Shown: piece by piece, positions 1 to 10,759 of the stretch
How the letters are laid out: the number at the start of each line of letters is the position of its first letter
How positions within the stretch are numbered: the stretch's first letter is position 1
Origin: Lingula anatina
Taxonomy: Eukaryota; Brachiopoda; Lingulata; Lingulida; Lingulidae
Direction of reading: 5' to 3'
NCBI RefSeq assembly: GCF_001039355.2
Contig: NW_019775555.1
Span: 221,081 to 267,778, forward strand
DNA length: 46,698 nucleotides
The notes under the pieces: model-generated
What the model was told of the DNA's origin: nothing
Database searches by the model: none
What the model saw: the letters and a program-made list of their open reading frames with translations, nothing else
Made by a program: the position numbers and the translations under genes

Positions 1-5
1 AGCAC

Positions 6-867
6 CTTTTATTTCCATGTCCAGTTCTCCCCAAGTACAGGTCACTTCCATGCTGTCCTTAGTGGTCACCTGGAGGCACCTGTTCCTAAAGGGTTCAGGC
101 TCCCATGTCCAGCCAGACCCAGGGTGGTAAGGCTGAATAAATTTAAAGAAAGAAAGAATGAATGAATGAATGAATGAATAAATGAACGAATGAACAAACA
201 AACAAACAAACAAACAAATAAATTACTTGATGATGTGTTAATGTCTAAAATGAAAAGTAAAATGTTTATATATATATATAAACATTTTACTTTTCATTTT
301 AGACATTAACAATATATATACAATAAATGATAAATCAAATACACCAGAAAAAATGAATGAAGGTATGAATAAATAAACACTTAAACTTATTGGACTTTAA
401 ATTTTCTTTTCAATTTGAAAGATTATCATTTTTACCTCAGATCATTATTTTTGTAAAAAAAAAAGTTTCATACTTACATTTTGTGGCTTAATGAATTTCC
501 ATACCATATTTGAGCCCTTGGGCAGGAGATACTCTGCCCTGAGAGATGGGACTCCCATATCGGTGAACCTTGACAGGTTCACTCCTCGCTGGGGGTCCCA
601 TCCCCCGAGGGCAGTTCCCCTGCCCACCACTTTTGCTTTCAATAAATTGTTTTTTAAAACAATTCTGACTGTGGCCATGGCTGTTAAAAATAAAAAGAAG
701 AAATAAAATAAAACAGAAAGAAATCCTATCAATATATCTTTTTTATATTTACACTACAGACATTCAAATTGATCACTGGGATAATAACTGTTCGTCTTGG
801 CCAAAAAAGGAATTTTCCTGGAGTAAACAACAAGTTTCCCATACTTACCAATGGTTAATGAATCCAT
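6..867 (-). CDS. CBM20 starch/glycogen-binding protein, left copy, exons 1-3 (partial)
   Basis: Three exons fit together in phase. Exon 1 (867-849) encodes MDSLTI and ends ATTG|GTAAGTAT. Exon 2 (680-478) follows TTTTTAACAG and ends at AAT|GTAAGTATG. Exon 3 (132-6) follows TTTATTCAG and ends AAAAG|GTGCT. Phases are 1, 0 and 1. The product shows CBM20 landmarks: a short N-terminus, VRIVLKNN, ALGGWDP, LLPKGS followed by VWKFIK, then GSGWTWEPEPFRNR and a closing VTCTW strand. CBM20 domains bind starch or glycogen; animal examples are laforin, STBD1 and GPCPD1. No phosphatase or phosphodiesterase domain is visible here. The remaining exons lie beyond the left edge. The exon 3 donor (GTGCTT) is weak; without splicing the frame stops two codons later, so a CBM20-only protein of about 117 residues is an alternative. 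No lesion is seen in this copy. Confidence 0.82.
150..222. repeat. GAAT / CAAA microsatellite next to exon 3
   Basis: Runs of AATG followed by AAAC tetramers lie just upstream of the exon 3 acceptor on the minus strand. The same compound repeat, with different copy numbers, is at 45,820-45,890 in the right copy. Confidence 0.9.
237..310. repeat. Perfect 74-bp palindrome in intron 2 of left CBM20 gene
   Basis: GTTAATGTCTAAAATG and what follows is mirrored by its exact reverse complement, ending in CATTTTAGACATTAAC, around a TATATATA centre. In the right CBM20 copy (about 45,906-45,945) only one arm is present, so the palindrome probably arose after duplication by a templated inverted copy. 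Confidence 0.9.
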
Positions 868-1160
868 TTCTACATTCGAAGTTAGTCCCTGTTTTTTTTC
901 CTAAAAAGTTTTTTTTTTTTTTTTTTTCATAATTTCATATTACAGAGTATAGCCATCTATGGAGTTCACGTGGTCCGCTGACAAGCTCAGATATCAGAAT
1001 CATAGCTATAACTGCTGTTTTTGAGGTAAAACGGATTATATTATATTATATTATATTATATTATATTATATTATATTATATTATATATGAGTTGTTCACA
1101 ATGTTTTTATTGTAAAATATAGATCTCATACAAAGAGTTAATTATTATCCCTTTAATTAA
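868..1160 (-). promoter_or_regulatory. 5' flank and 5' UTR of left CBM20 gene
   Basis: This sequence directly upstream of the exon 1 ATG recurs upstream of the right CBM20 copy (from 46,489) and of the inverted exon 1 fragment (19,035-19,289). All three keep CACGTG, an E-box of the kind bound by bHLH-ZIP factors, at 968-973 here. A TTATA pentamer run at about 1035-1086 lies within it. I see no clear TATA box at a fixed distance, so the start site is not defined. Assignment as promoter is inferred from position and conservation. Confidence 0.5.
1035..1086. repeat. (TTATA)n microsatellite
   Basis: About ten uninterrupted TTATA pentamers in the CBM20 5' flank. The right-hand paralogue has the same repeat, in which the window ends. 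Confidence 0.95.
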
Positions 1161-1735
1161 TGTGAATAAAGAAAGATATATATCTATCTTATTTTCATAT
1201 TATGAGCAAATAAAATGTTTTTTATTTTTAGTAACAACAAAATAATTGCAAGAGTAGTTTTAGGCCCATATTGTATTATAAAACACATACAGTCTGATTA
1301 TACAAACACACACACAACTTACGAGCACACTGTTCTTCTTTATTAATTTCAATTCCCATATCTGCTGTCATCTGCAATATGTACAATAAATAAATGAAAT
1401 CATGTTAAACAAGATACAAATCATGGAGCTCTGTATCTTTATTTGGTAGTTTGTGATGTATGCATTTGTACCATTATCAGAATGATCAGCAAAACGTGTG
1501 ACATGAATTTTTTTAAGAATAAAAATTAACCACATAAAAAATCATGAACAGGTTAAAAGGCGCTGTGTGGGCTTACATTGAACTTGCTACAGAATTTCAG
1601 TTTTGAATAAAAAAATAAAACTTACCAGCGACTGTGTAGACATTGTCTCTTTGCTTTGTTTACTAAAACAATAAACAGAAATAATCATTGTATAAAAGAA
1701 TTTCATTGGACGGTTCCTGTATTGTTTCCTTAACT
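1160..1735. other. No gene seen
   Basis: AT-rich sequence with short A/T runs and a few CA dinucleotides. No open frame, splice pair or repeat family is recognised. Confidence 0.6.
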
Positions 1736-1737
1736 TT

Positions 1738-1965
1738 AAACCAATCAGATTGACGCTTCGTTGAAGCTTTCGACCTTGAGTCTTTCTACTAAATATCGCA
1801 TTATATATCACAGTGCCTGGACCCTGGTCATATCTATTGCGGTTCCAGAACTCTCTCCCTCCTCGCACGAGTTTCTTAGAAAGCAGGCGGTGAACCTGTT
1901 GCTGATACTGGCCGCAGTCCTTTACAAATCCTGAGTCTCACCTCTTGCATAGCGCCATCTATACT
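1738..1965. promoter_or_regulatory. Promoter-like GC-richer segment (CCAAT, YY1-like)
   Basis: This stretch has higher GC than its surroundings. It holds CCAAT at 1741-1745 followed by CAGATTGACG, and AGCGCCATCT at 1951-1960, which matches a YY1-type core (reverse AGATGGCGCT). It lies about 0.9 kb upstream of the left CBM20 start and just before a candidate plus-strand first exon with a donor at 2349/2350, so it could serve a divergent transcript. This rests on motifs only. Confidence 0.25.
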
Positions 1966-2159
1966 AAAATTTTATATGGCGTAGACTAGGCAAAGGGTGA
2001 CGCTGAAAAGCCGGAATTTTCATCAAACGTTCTGAACACTAAGTGTCACCTTCCATCAAGACACTATTCCTAGATGGTTTTGTTATAGATTCTGTTGGCA
2101 AACTTTATCGGCGAGCTTAGGATGAGACATCTGAAGTGACGGACACATGTGCCATTGTG

Positions 2160-2349
2160 GTAGTGACTGTGTCAGTTGTTCACTGTTCACATCACGATGC
2201 AATGTGCTAGTGAAGATTTTATAATGTGCTACAGAACGTTGATGCTGCAGATTAAAAGTGTTATGGAGACCTGGCAAGATTTCACGCCGTCATCTACTTC
2301 AAGTTCTGCCATTCCCTTTTCATCTGCAATTACCCAATGGCTTATGAAG
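2160..2349 (+). other. Candidate plus-strand exon with GTGAGA donor
   Basis: The segment ends GGCTTATGAAG|GTGAGATAAT, a good splice donor, and a frame open from an ATG at 2176 runs through it. The next candidate acceptor (CTTTTCCAG, about 2738) would bring a stop after three codons, so if transcribed it may be a non-coding or very short-coding RNA. The protein frame matches no family I recognise. The next 300-400 bases hold no other signal. Confidence 0.2.
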
Positions 2350-2771
2350 GTGAGATAATTAATTGGAGAACTGACGTTATGCCTTCTAATATAAATTATA
2401 AGTGGGACTTCTCCTTTTTCCTATGGAGTCATCTGTCGAAATAGTAATATATGAACTGAACTATGAATAACACAAACTTCCCATGGAGCGTCCACTTACG
2501 TGAACTAGCACGGCCCTCCAGAGTTTCAGAAAGCACTGTAAACCCACCTCTTTATTATCAGTACTGGTACAGTGTATGCTTCAGCCTTGACTTACAACAA
2601 CTCTTTATTTTACAAGTTTATTTTTTTTAAATTTCTTTGCAGTTTATTTGATGTAATAAACCTACTAAAATTTCATTATTTACTCTAATGTTTTTGATCT
2701 TGAGGAAAAGCCTGATTATTGATTTTTTGTCTTTTCCAGTCCATCATCTGACTCCACACTACACTGAACTA

Positions 2772-2885
2772 GCAGGCACAGGACTATACTGCCACAATGG
2801 AACACAATGACTCCAGACTACTAAACTATACTAGGAGGCACAGGACTATACTGCCACAATGGAACACAATGACTCAAGACTACTA
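2772..2885. repeat. Two tandem copies of a 61-bp unit
   Basis: The stretch beginning AGGCACAGGACTATACTGCC and ending ACTACTA occurs twice in a row, with one C/A difference near its end. It follows a polypyrimidine-AG (CTTTTCCAG) that could be a plus-strand acceptor. From here to about 3,450 no gene is seen. Confidence 0.85.
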
Positions 2886-3449
2886 CAAATAATGCAGCAC
2901 CGAATCCACCATGTAGATAAGAAATATGTAAAAAAGATATTCAGAATCAATATCGGGAGTTCAGACTGAGAGAGACTCCGTAGAGCCATGCGAGATGGCT
3001 TAGAAGTTGGAGACTTCATGTAGATGATGTAGTTAGAGAGTGTCAACCAATAAACCATTAAACTGGTCATTATATGGACTTGGGTTTTCTTTGTGGGACC
3101 TTATGTAAATCTGAGACGAACCGTGGAATCTCTGGATTACGTTATCCACTAAGTAAGTCTTAAACGTGATGTCCTATTTCGAGCCCATGCTTGAATTACC
3201 GTAAGCGTTCAAAATTATATAAAGTTAGGACATTCATGCCATATGTATATGTAAAAGGTTCATTACACTATGTGCTGAAAGGATTTCAAGTGGTGAAAAT
3301 TTATATGCAGATCAAATCCGCAAATAAATAGACTATGATGACTGGGTGGCTGCCAATATTATTTTCTGATTATTTAGAATCAGTCTGGCGCCGCAATGAT
3401 ATTGGCTTTTTTGCCTTCGATCATGACAATAAATTATAATTTTGTTTTA

Positions 3450-6400
3450 TTCCAGATATTGGACTCCAGGTGCAATGGGCACTGATGCATTTTTATTGTT
3501 GTTAAGCATTATTTGTACGAATATCAGAAACATTGGACAAGATTTGACAAAATTATTAGCGTTTAACTTTTTTATGTCATGGAATTTGCCAGTGTTTTTG
3601 GGATTTGCCAGTCTTTTCAATGTAAATTTCAGTTTTCCCAAACATGTTGTCCCCAAAAGACACTTTTCATTAGGTACAGTCAACAGTTCATCTAATCAGC
3701 TTATCACAGATTTCTATTGTTGTTAAGCATCAATTGTACAATTTTCAGAAATATTGGACTAGATTTGACAAAATTATTATTTTAAGTCATTGCATTTGCC
3801 AGTCTTTTCAATGCAAATTTAAATTTTTTCAGTTATATTATTCTTTTTCCAGAGTACCCTTACCATGAAAAAGGCAGTGAAAGAACAGCACCAAGAGCAG
3901 CACTATGTCTTATCCATGTGTACAATACATGATATGTGGCAAGATTTAGGACATTGTCAAATATTGTGTAAACAACAACCCATTCCAGAAACCCACTATA
4001 ATGAGTAATCTGCATTTGGCATTGATAGTAAGGAGAAGTCTTATGGGTATATATTGTTTTCCAGATAAAAGTTATAGGTAATTTGCAACCTATTACACAA
4101 ACAACCTTAAGTCATCACATTTACTATTTTATTTTATAATCACATTGCAAAATTATTAACATTTAACCATTTTAAGCCATGGAATTTGCCAGTGTTTTCA
4201 GTGTAATTTTCAGTTTTTTCAAAGATATTATTGAAAGAAGATACTTTTTATTAGACTCAGTCATTTGATCAGCCTATCACAGATTTTTATTGTTGTTAAG
4301 CATCATTTGTATAAATTTCAGAAACACTGGACAAGATTTGACAAAATTATTAACATTTAACTATTTTAAGTCCTGTGATTTGCCAGTCTTTTCAATGTAA
4401 ATATCAGTTTTGAACTTTTCCCAAATATATTGTCCCAAAAAGACATTAGATACAGTCAACTGATCATCTTATCACTTATTTTATTTGCTGTGTAGCATCA
4501 TTTGTACAATTTTCAGAAATATTGGACTAGATTTGACAAAATTATTAAAGTTTAACTATTTAAAGTCCTTGGATTTGCCAATCTTTTCAATGTAAATTTC
4601 AGTTTTTCCAAATAAGTTGTCCCAAAAAACACTTTTCATTAGATACAGTCAACTGATCATCTTATCACAGATTTTTATTGTTGTTAAGCATCATTTGTAC
4701 AAATTTCAGAAATATTGGACAAGATTTGACAAAATTATTAACGTTTAACTATTTTAAGTCCTTGGATTTGCCAGTCTTTTCAATGTAAATTTCAGTTTTC
4801 CCAAATAAGTTGCCCCAAAAAACACTTTTCATTAGATACAGTCAACTGATCATCCTATAACAGATTTTAATTGTTGTTAAGCATCATTTGTACAAATTTC
4901 AGAAATATTGGACTAGATTTAACAAAATTATTAACGTTTAACTATTTCATGTCATGGAATTTGCCAGTGTTTTCAATATAAATTTCAGTTTTTTCAGTTG
5001 TATTTTTCTTTTTTTCAGAGTACCCTTACCATGAAAAAGTAGGCAGTGGAAGACAACATAAAGAGCAGCACTATGTTTTATCCATGTGTACAATACATGA
5101 TATGTGACAAGATTTAGGACATTGTCAAATATTGTGATAACAACAACCCATTCCAGAAACCCATTGTAAGGAGTAATCTGCATCTGGCATTGATAGTTAG
5201 GAGAAGTCTTGTATGGGTATATATTGGTTTCCAGATGACAGGTATAGGCTATTTGCAACCTTCTACACAAACAAACTCAAATTATTACATTTGCTGTTTT
5301 CTTTAAGAGTAAATAATACATTGCAATATTTAAAATATTTGTTTTGGTTACGTAATTATCATACTTCTGATGATCAATTTCACATAAACTTGACACTTAA
5401 ACAAAGGACACAGACAACTGATCAGTTTATCACATATTTCTATTGTTATTAAGCATCATTTGTACAAATTTCAGAAATATTGGACTAGATTTGACAAAAT
5501 TATTAACATTTAACTATTTTATGTCATGGAATTTGCCAGTGTTTTCAGTGTAATTTTCATTTTTATCAAAGATATTGTCCAGAGAAGATACTTTTCATAA
5601 GACACAGTCATTTGATCAGATACTCACAGATTTTTATTATTGTTAAGCATCATTTGTACAAATTTCAGAAATATTGGACAAGATTTGACAAAATTATTAA
5701 AGATTTACTATTTTATGTCCTTGGATTTGCCAGTCTTTTCAATGTAAATTTCAGTTTTCCCAAATAAGTTGTCCCAAAAACACTTTTCATTAGATACAGA
5801 CAACTGATCATCTTATCACAGATTTTTATTGTTGTTTAGCATCATTTGTACAAATTTCAGAAATATTAGACAAGATTTGACAAAATTATTAACGTTAACT
5901 ATTTTAAGACGTGGGATTTGCCAGTCTTTTCAATGTAAATTTAAGTTTTTTTCAGTTGTATTGTTCTTTTTTTCAGAGTACCCTTACCATGAAAAAGTAG
6001 GCAGTGGAAGACAACATGAAGAGGAGCACTATGTCTAATCCATGTGTACAATACATGATATGTGGCAAGATTTAGAACATTGTCAAATATTGTGATAACA
6101 ACAACCCATTCCAGAAACCCGTTGTAAGGAGTAATCTGCATCTGGCATTGATAGTTAGGAGAAGTCTTGTATGGGTATATATTGGTTTCCATATGACAGG
6201 TATGGGTTATTTGCAACCTTCTACACAAACAAACTCAAATTATTACATTTGCTGTTTTCTTTAAGAGTAAATAATACATTGCAATATTAATAATATTTAT
6301 TTTGGTCACATAATTATCACACTTCTGATGATCAATTTCCCATAAACTTGACACTTAACACAAAAGACACAGACAACTGATCAGCTTATAACAGATTTTT

Positions 6401-7899
6401 ATTGTTGTTAAGCATCAATTGTACAAATTTCAGAAATATTGGACTAGAGTTGACAAAATTATTAACATTTAACTATTTTATGTCATGGAATTTGCCAGTG
6501 TTTTCAGTGTAATTTTCATTTTTTTTTTCAAAGATATTGTCCAGAGAAGATACTTTTCATAAGACACAGTCATTTGATCAGATACTCACAGATTTTTATT
6601 GTTGTTAAGCATCATTTGTACAAATTTCAGAAATATTGGACAAGATTTCACAAAATTATTAACGTTTAACTATTTTATGTCCTTGGATTTGCCAGTCTTT
6701 TCAATGTAAATTTCAGTTTTTCCAAATAAGTTGTCCCAAAAAACACTTTTCATTAGATACAGTCAACTGATCATCTTATGACAGATTTTTATTGTTGTTA
6801 AGCATCATTTGTACAAATTTCAGAAATATTAGACAAGATTTGACAAAATTATTAACGTTTAACTATTTTAAGACGTGGGATTTGCCAGTCTTTTCAATGT
6901 AAATTTAAGTTTTTTTCAGTTGTATTGTTCTTTTTTTCAGAGTACCCTTACCATGAAAAAGTAGGCAGTGGAAGACAACATGAAGAGCAGCACTATGTCT
7001 TATCCATGTGTACAATACATGTTATGTAGCAAGATTTAGGACATTGTCAAATATTGTGATAACAACAACCCATTCCAGAAACCCATTGTAAGGAGTAATC
7101 TGCATCTGGCATTGATAGTTAGGAGAAGTCTTGTATGGGTATATATTGGTTTCCAGATGACAGATATAGGTTATTTGCAACCTTCTACACAAACAAACTC
7201 AAATTATTACATTTGCTGTTTTCTTTAAGAGTAAATAATACATTGCAATATTAAAAATATTTATTTTGGTTACATAATTATCACACTTCTGATGATCAAT
7301 TTCCCATAAACTTGACACTTGACCAAAAGACACAGACAACTGATCAGCTTATCACATATTTTTATTGTTGTTAAGCATCACTTGTACAAATTTCAGAAAT
7401 ATTGGAGTAGATTTGACAAAATTATTAACATTTAACTATTTTATGTCCTTGGATTTGCCAGTCTTTTCAATGTAAATTTCAGTTTTCCCAAATAAGTTGT
7501 CCCACAAATCACTTTTCATTAGATACAGTCAACTGATCATCTTATGACAGATTTTTTATTGTTGTTAAGCATCATTTGTACAAATTTCAGAAGTATTGGA
7601 CAAGATCAGACAAAATTATTAATGTTTAACTATTTTAAGTCCTGGGATTTGCCAGTCTTTTCAATGTATTTTTCAGTTTTCCCAAATATGTTGTCCCAAA
7701 AAACACTTTTCATTAGATACAGACAACTGATCACCTTTTCACAGATTTTCATTGTTGTTAAGCATCATTTGTACAATTTTCAGAAATATTGGACTAAATT
7801 TGACAAAATTATTATCGTTTAACTATTTTAAGTCATTGAATTTACCAGTTTTTTTAATATAATTTTTAGTTTTTTCAGTTACATTGTTCTTTTTCCCAG
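3450..7899 (+). repeat. Higher-order tandem array: ~191-bp monomer, ~960-bp period
   Basis: The landmark TTGTTGTTAAGCATCATTTG recurs at about 3497, 3718, 4287, 4677, 4868, 5438, 5636, 5827, 6399, 6597, 6787, 7363, 7557 and 7748. Basic spacing is 190-194 bp, and every third interval is about 570 bp because a different block is included. That block starts TTTTTTTCAG|AGTACCCTTACC (3851, 5018, 5978, 6939), giving a 960-961 bp higher-order period in the later copies, which are nearly identical. The first period is about 200 bp longer. Each block begins after a strong polypyrimidine-AG, like a repeated exon, but the plus-strand frame stops at once (AAAAAGTAG). The array resumes after the LINE insertion at 8,800 and fades by about 8,990. 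Confidence 0.9.
7886..7899 (+). repeat. Left target-site duplication of the LINE
   Basis: GTTCTTTTTCCCAG here and GTTCCTTTTCCAG at 8795-8807 flank the insertion. Both match the array sequence that normally precedes AGTACCC, so one copy is native and one was made by insertion. Removing one copy plus the element restores the 960-bp spacing of the array. Confidence 0.75.
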
Positions 7900-8783
7900 G
7901 GATGTGTGCTTAGCCCAGACCTGTTCAACCTTTATAGTGAGATTATTCTTCGAGAAATAACACCATTAGAGGGAATTCATGTCGGAGGAAAAAACATTAA
8001 CAACTTGAGATATGCTGATGATACCGTCCTAATTGCTGAGTCAGAACAAAAGTTACAAGAGATACTAGACAAAGTGGTTGAATCCAGCAAAAAGAAAGGG
8101 CTCACCATCAACTGTAAGAAGACAGAATGTATGGTAATCAGCAAACAAAGAACAGCTAAACATTGTAAGATATTGGTTGACAACATCCTAATAAAACATG
8201 TACAGAAATTCAACTATCTTGGCAGCATGATAACTGAAGATGGCAAATGTGACCAAGAAATTAGAAGACGTATTGGAATGGCAAAAGCTGCATTTGAAAA
8301 ACTGGGCAGCATAATGAAGAACAACAAAATTTCTATGACGACAAAGATCAGAATGTTGAATTGTTATGTGTTTTCCATTCTCACTTATGGATGCGAATGC
8401 TGGACTACATCCCAAGGTATAGAACAACGAATAGAAGCGGCAGAGATGTGGTTTCTCAGGAAAATGATGAGAATATCTTGGACAGAGAGAATGACAAATC
8501 AGAAAGTGTTGGAGAGAGCAGGAACAAAGCGTTTCCTTCTAAAAAGCATACGAAAGAGACAGTTGGAATTTTTAGGACACGTAATGCGGAAAGAAGAGCT
8601 AGAACATCTTAGTGTGACAGGCAAGATCAATGGAAAGCGAAGCAGGGGCAGGCAAAGATTAACATACACAGCAAGCATAAGTAGGTGGACAGGAATAGCG
8701 GAGCTAGACCTGTTGAAGACCGCAAAGGACAGGAAGAGGTGGAAGTCCATGATCGCCAACGTCCTAATGGGACAAGGCACTTG
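7900..8783 (+). mobile_element. 5'-truncated RTE-like non-LTR retrotransposon, reverse transcriptase C-terminal half
   Basis: A single open frame of about 290 residues starts in the middle of a reverse transcriptase. GCVLSPDLFNLY (RT motif 4 region) is followed by NLRYADDTVLIAES with the catalytic YADD, then the thumb and connection region with YLGSMIT, ILTYGCECWT, W..R.TNQ and LGHVMRKEEL, then a basic GRQR stretch. These are the usual C-terminal marks of RTE/BovB-type LINEs. Endonuclease and the RT N-terminus are missing, so it is a dead 5'-truncated insertion, although the remaining frame is unbroken and so probably young. The clade call (RTE rather than a related non-LTR clade) is from motif memory. 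It lies inside the 960-bp array, flanked by near-identical 13-14 bp sequences. Confidence 0.85.
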
Positions 8784-8990
8784 AGAGAGAGAGAGTTCCT
8801 TTTCCAGAGTACTCTTACCATGAAAAAGCAGACAGTGAAAGACAGAACCAAGAACAGCACTATGTCTTAGTCATGTGTACAATACATGACGTGGCAAGAT
8901 TAAGGACAATTTTCAGAAACATGGGACAAGATTTGTCAAAATTATTATTAACATTTAACTATTTTAAGCAGTGAAAATTGCCAGTGTTTT
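8784..8990 (+). repeat. LINE 3' tail (GA)n and resumed tandem array
   Basis: After the LINE stop codon a short GAGAGAGAG tail leads into GTTCCTTTTCCAG and then the AGTACTCTTACCATG block, a diverged shortened copy of the array's long unit. It ends near 8,990. Confidence 0.75.
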
Positions 8991-9659
8991 CAGGTAAGAG
9001 AAACTTGAAAACAAACATAACCTCATAGTAGAGTGTGTACTAGTGAGAACTGCATGTATACGCTATGCGTGTCTGTTGATGCACATGTAAGCCTGTGGAT
9101 ATGTTTTCTCTTCTAGTCTTCTCCACTATTATACCGTGATTCTAAGCATATCTTAGCAGAGTAGTTTCATCTTTTCGTTTATTTTGCCCTTAATATTAAT
9201 TCTTTGGACAAGGTTATTTTCAGTTATGATTTATTTCTCTCATTATGTTTTATAAGCATAATGTACGTAAGATAAATAGGAATTTGTCCCAAATGAATAA
9301 AAAAGAACTTAAATTTTTGTAAATATATAATGATAATAATACAAATAAAATGTTAATGGCTAGATAAAAAGTCAGGGACTGCATACACACGTTTGATATA
9401 ACTAATTGATTTATTTATATCTAATTTAAAATATGTCTTATATGCTAGACATTTTATTCCAGATATATTTACTGGACAGACTTATATTTGTATATATGTG
9501 CTCATGTCTTTCCTTTTTTTTTTTTTTTGATAAAATGACTAGAAATGACTATTTAGCCATATGTAAAAGTATTCAGTTTTGGATAAAATGTATTCATTTT
9601 GTGATTCAGAATTTTGATTTTACTTCCTCGATGAATTATTTCCCTTCTTTCATTCCCAG
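8991..9659. other. No gene recognised
   Basis: AT-rich spacer with a T-run at about 9,513-9,529. An open frame crosses it into the next candidate exon, but its upstream part (T-run, low complexity) does not look coding. Confidence 0.5.
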
Positions 9660-9822
9660 TAAATATGTTATTTCAGAAACAGCTGCCACTGTGGTTCCCA
9701 TTATACTTGTGGTCATCTTATTAGAGGTCATAAATATTGTGTTCCTTTTTCTGCAAAGAAGAGGGTCAGATTTCTCTTTCTCTGCCCCTCTCTCTCTTTC
9801 TCACTCTCGCAAAGAATTTTAG
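9660..9822 (+). CDS. Candidate transmembrane exon of a plus-strand receptor-like gene (partial)
   Basis: Two polypyrimidine acceptors (CATTCCCAG ending 9659 and TTATTTCAG ending 9676) precede an open frame with one strong membrane segment. It reads ETAATV, then PIILVVILLEVINIVFLFL, then the basic stop-transfer QRR. The pattern is extracellular linker, single membrane helix, basic inner flank, as in type I receptors. A weak donor (GAGG|GTCAG, 9764/9765) is possible; otherwise the frame stops at 9,820-9,822. No extracellular domain is recognised upstream, and the phase at 9764 (2) does not match the next candidate exon (phase 1), so at least one exon or boundary is missing. It could also be a chance hydrophobic frame. 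Confidence 0.35.
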
Positions 9823-10100
9823 GAAAAATTTGTGAAAGCCATCTTAGATGATATCAAATACATCTTAGAAAATAAGGTATTCGTCATCAAACAGAATTTT
9901 CTTCAAGGCACATCAGGTATAATCATTACAGCAATTTATTTGTAATTCATTTGATATTTATTATAAGTCCAGATCTTAATCTTTTGGTGATGATATCAAA
10001 CGATTCCCCTGGATATTGAAATAGTTGTTGCTATGATTTCAGTATGAGCAAGGCCTTGCATTCCAGTGGTGGGGGTGAGTTCAGACTAGGGCACCTGCAG

Positions 10101-10565
10101 GAACGATGGCTTTCCATGGAGGAAATGTTGTGGCAATCAGCATGCCAGAATTTGTATATGACAGCTCTGTGGCACAGAATGGGGTAAATATAGTCACATA
10201 TTGTATAGAAATGTGATCAGTAAAAGATTTGAGGGTTTAATTTGGATACTCAGTTGAGACAAAAGACAAGATTAGAAACTTTGAAGTATTCAGTATTTTG
10301 CATATATAGTAGAAAAGCATATTTACTGCTTCATCTTGTTTTGTTTAGTTTTTTTTTTTTTTTTTTTTTGACAAATTGCCTGTGAAAACATTTTATGCTT
10401 CATTAACTGGATTTTTTCTTTTTATTCATTGGTCTAAAGTGCTGATCTTCTTTCTCATAGGATGTAATGGAACCAAAGTACAACAAAATGGAGAATTTGA
10501 AGACTACAACAAACCAACCAACTTCTCCAATGTATGACAATATAACAGGGTTTAGAACCTGCTAA
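10101..10565 (+). CDS. Candidate cytoplasmic-tail exons with tyrosine motifs (3' end of gene)
   Basis: Two exons join in phase. Exon a (10101-10183) follows GCACCTGCAG, encodes TMAFHGGNVVAISMPEFVYD and more, and ends AATGGG|GTAAATA in phase 0. Exon b (10461-10565) follows TTTCTCATAG, opens with DVMEPKYNKMENL, and ends with TSPMYDNITGFRTC and TAA. Three tyrosines sit in acidic or YxxM/I-like settings (EFVYDSS, PKYNKM, MYDNI), as in the tails of phosphotyrosine-signalling receptors. With the membrane exon upstream this suggests the 3' end of a single-pass receptor gene. The receptor family is not recognised. The matching splice phase and stop position are what I can see; the signalling role is inference. 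Confidence 0.4.
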
Positions 10566-10759
10566 ACCCCTTAAAAAAAGACATGACCAGTCCCACTCAC
10601 TCCAATGGGGTAGCAGACAACCAGTCATCAGAGATCACAGTCCATATACCACATAAAGAAGTCTGTACTTCAGTAATGGAAAAAACGATTACAACACTGA
10701 TGTTGTTTTAGTCACTGATACAGATTTATGAGACCAAAGATTTTTTGAGCAGCAAAGTT

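Noticed and set aside
491-706. Plus-strand frame MNFHTIFEPLGRR and its copy at 46,115
   Set aside because: Antisense shadow of CBM20 exon 2; the minus strand has the splice sites and domain motifs.
4947-6228. Repeated minus-strand frame of about 95-107 codons in the 960-bp units (MCRRLQI...TCH)
   Set aside because: It is open in two periods but broken by a stop in the third (near 7,026) and by an indel in the first; its conservation follows from the array's recent amplification.
8361-8870. Other frames across the LINE
   Set aside because: Shadows of the 290-codon reverse transcriptase frame.
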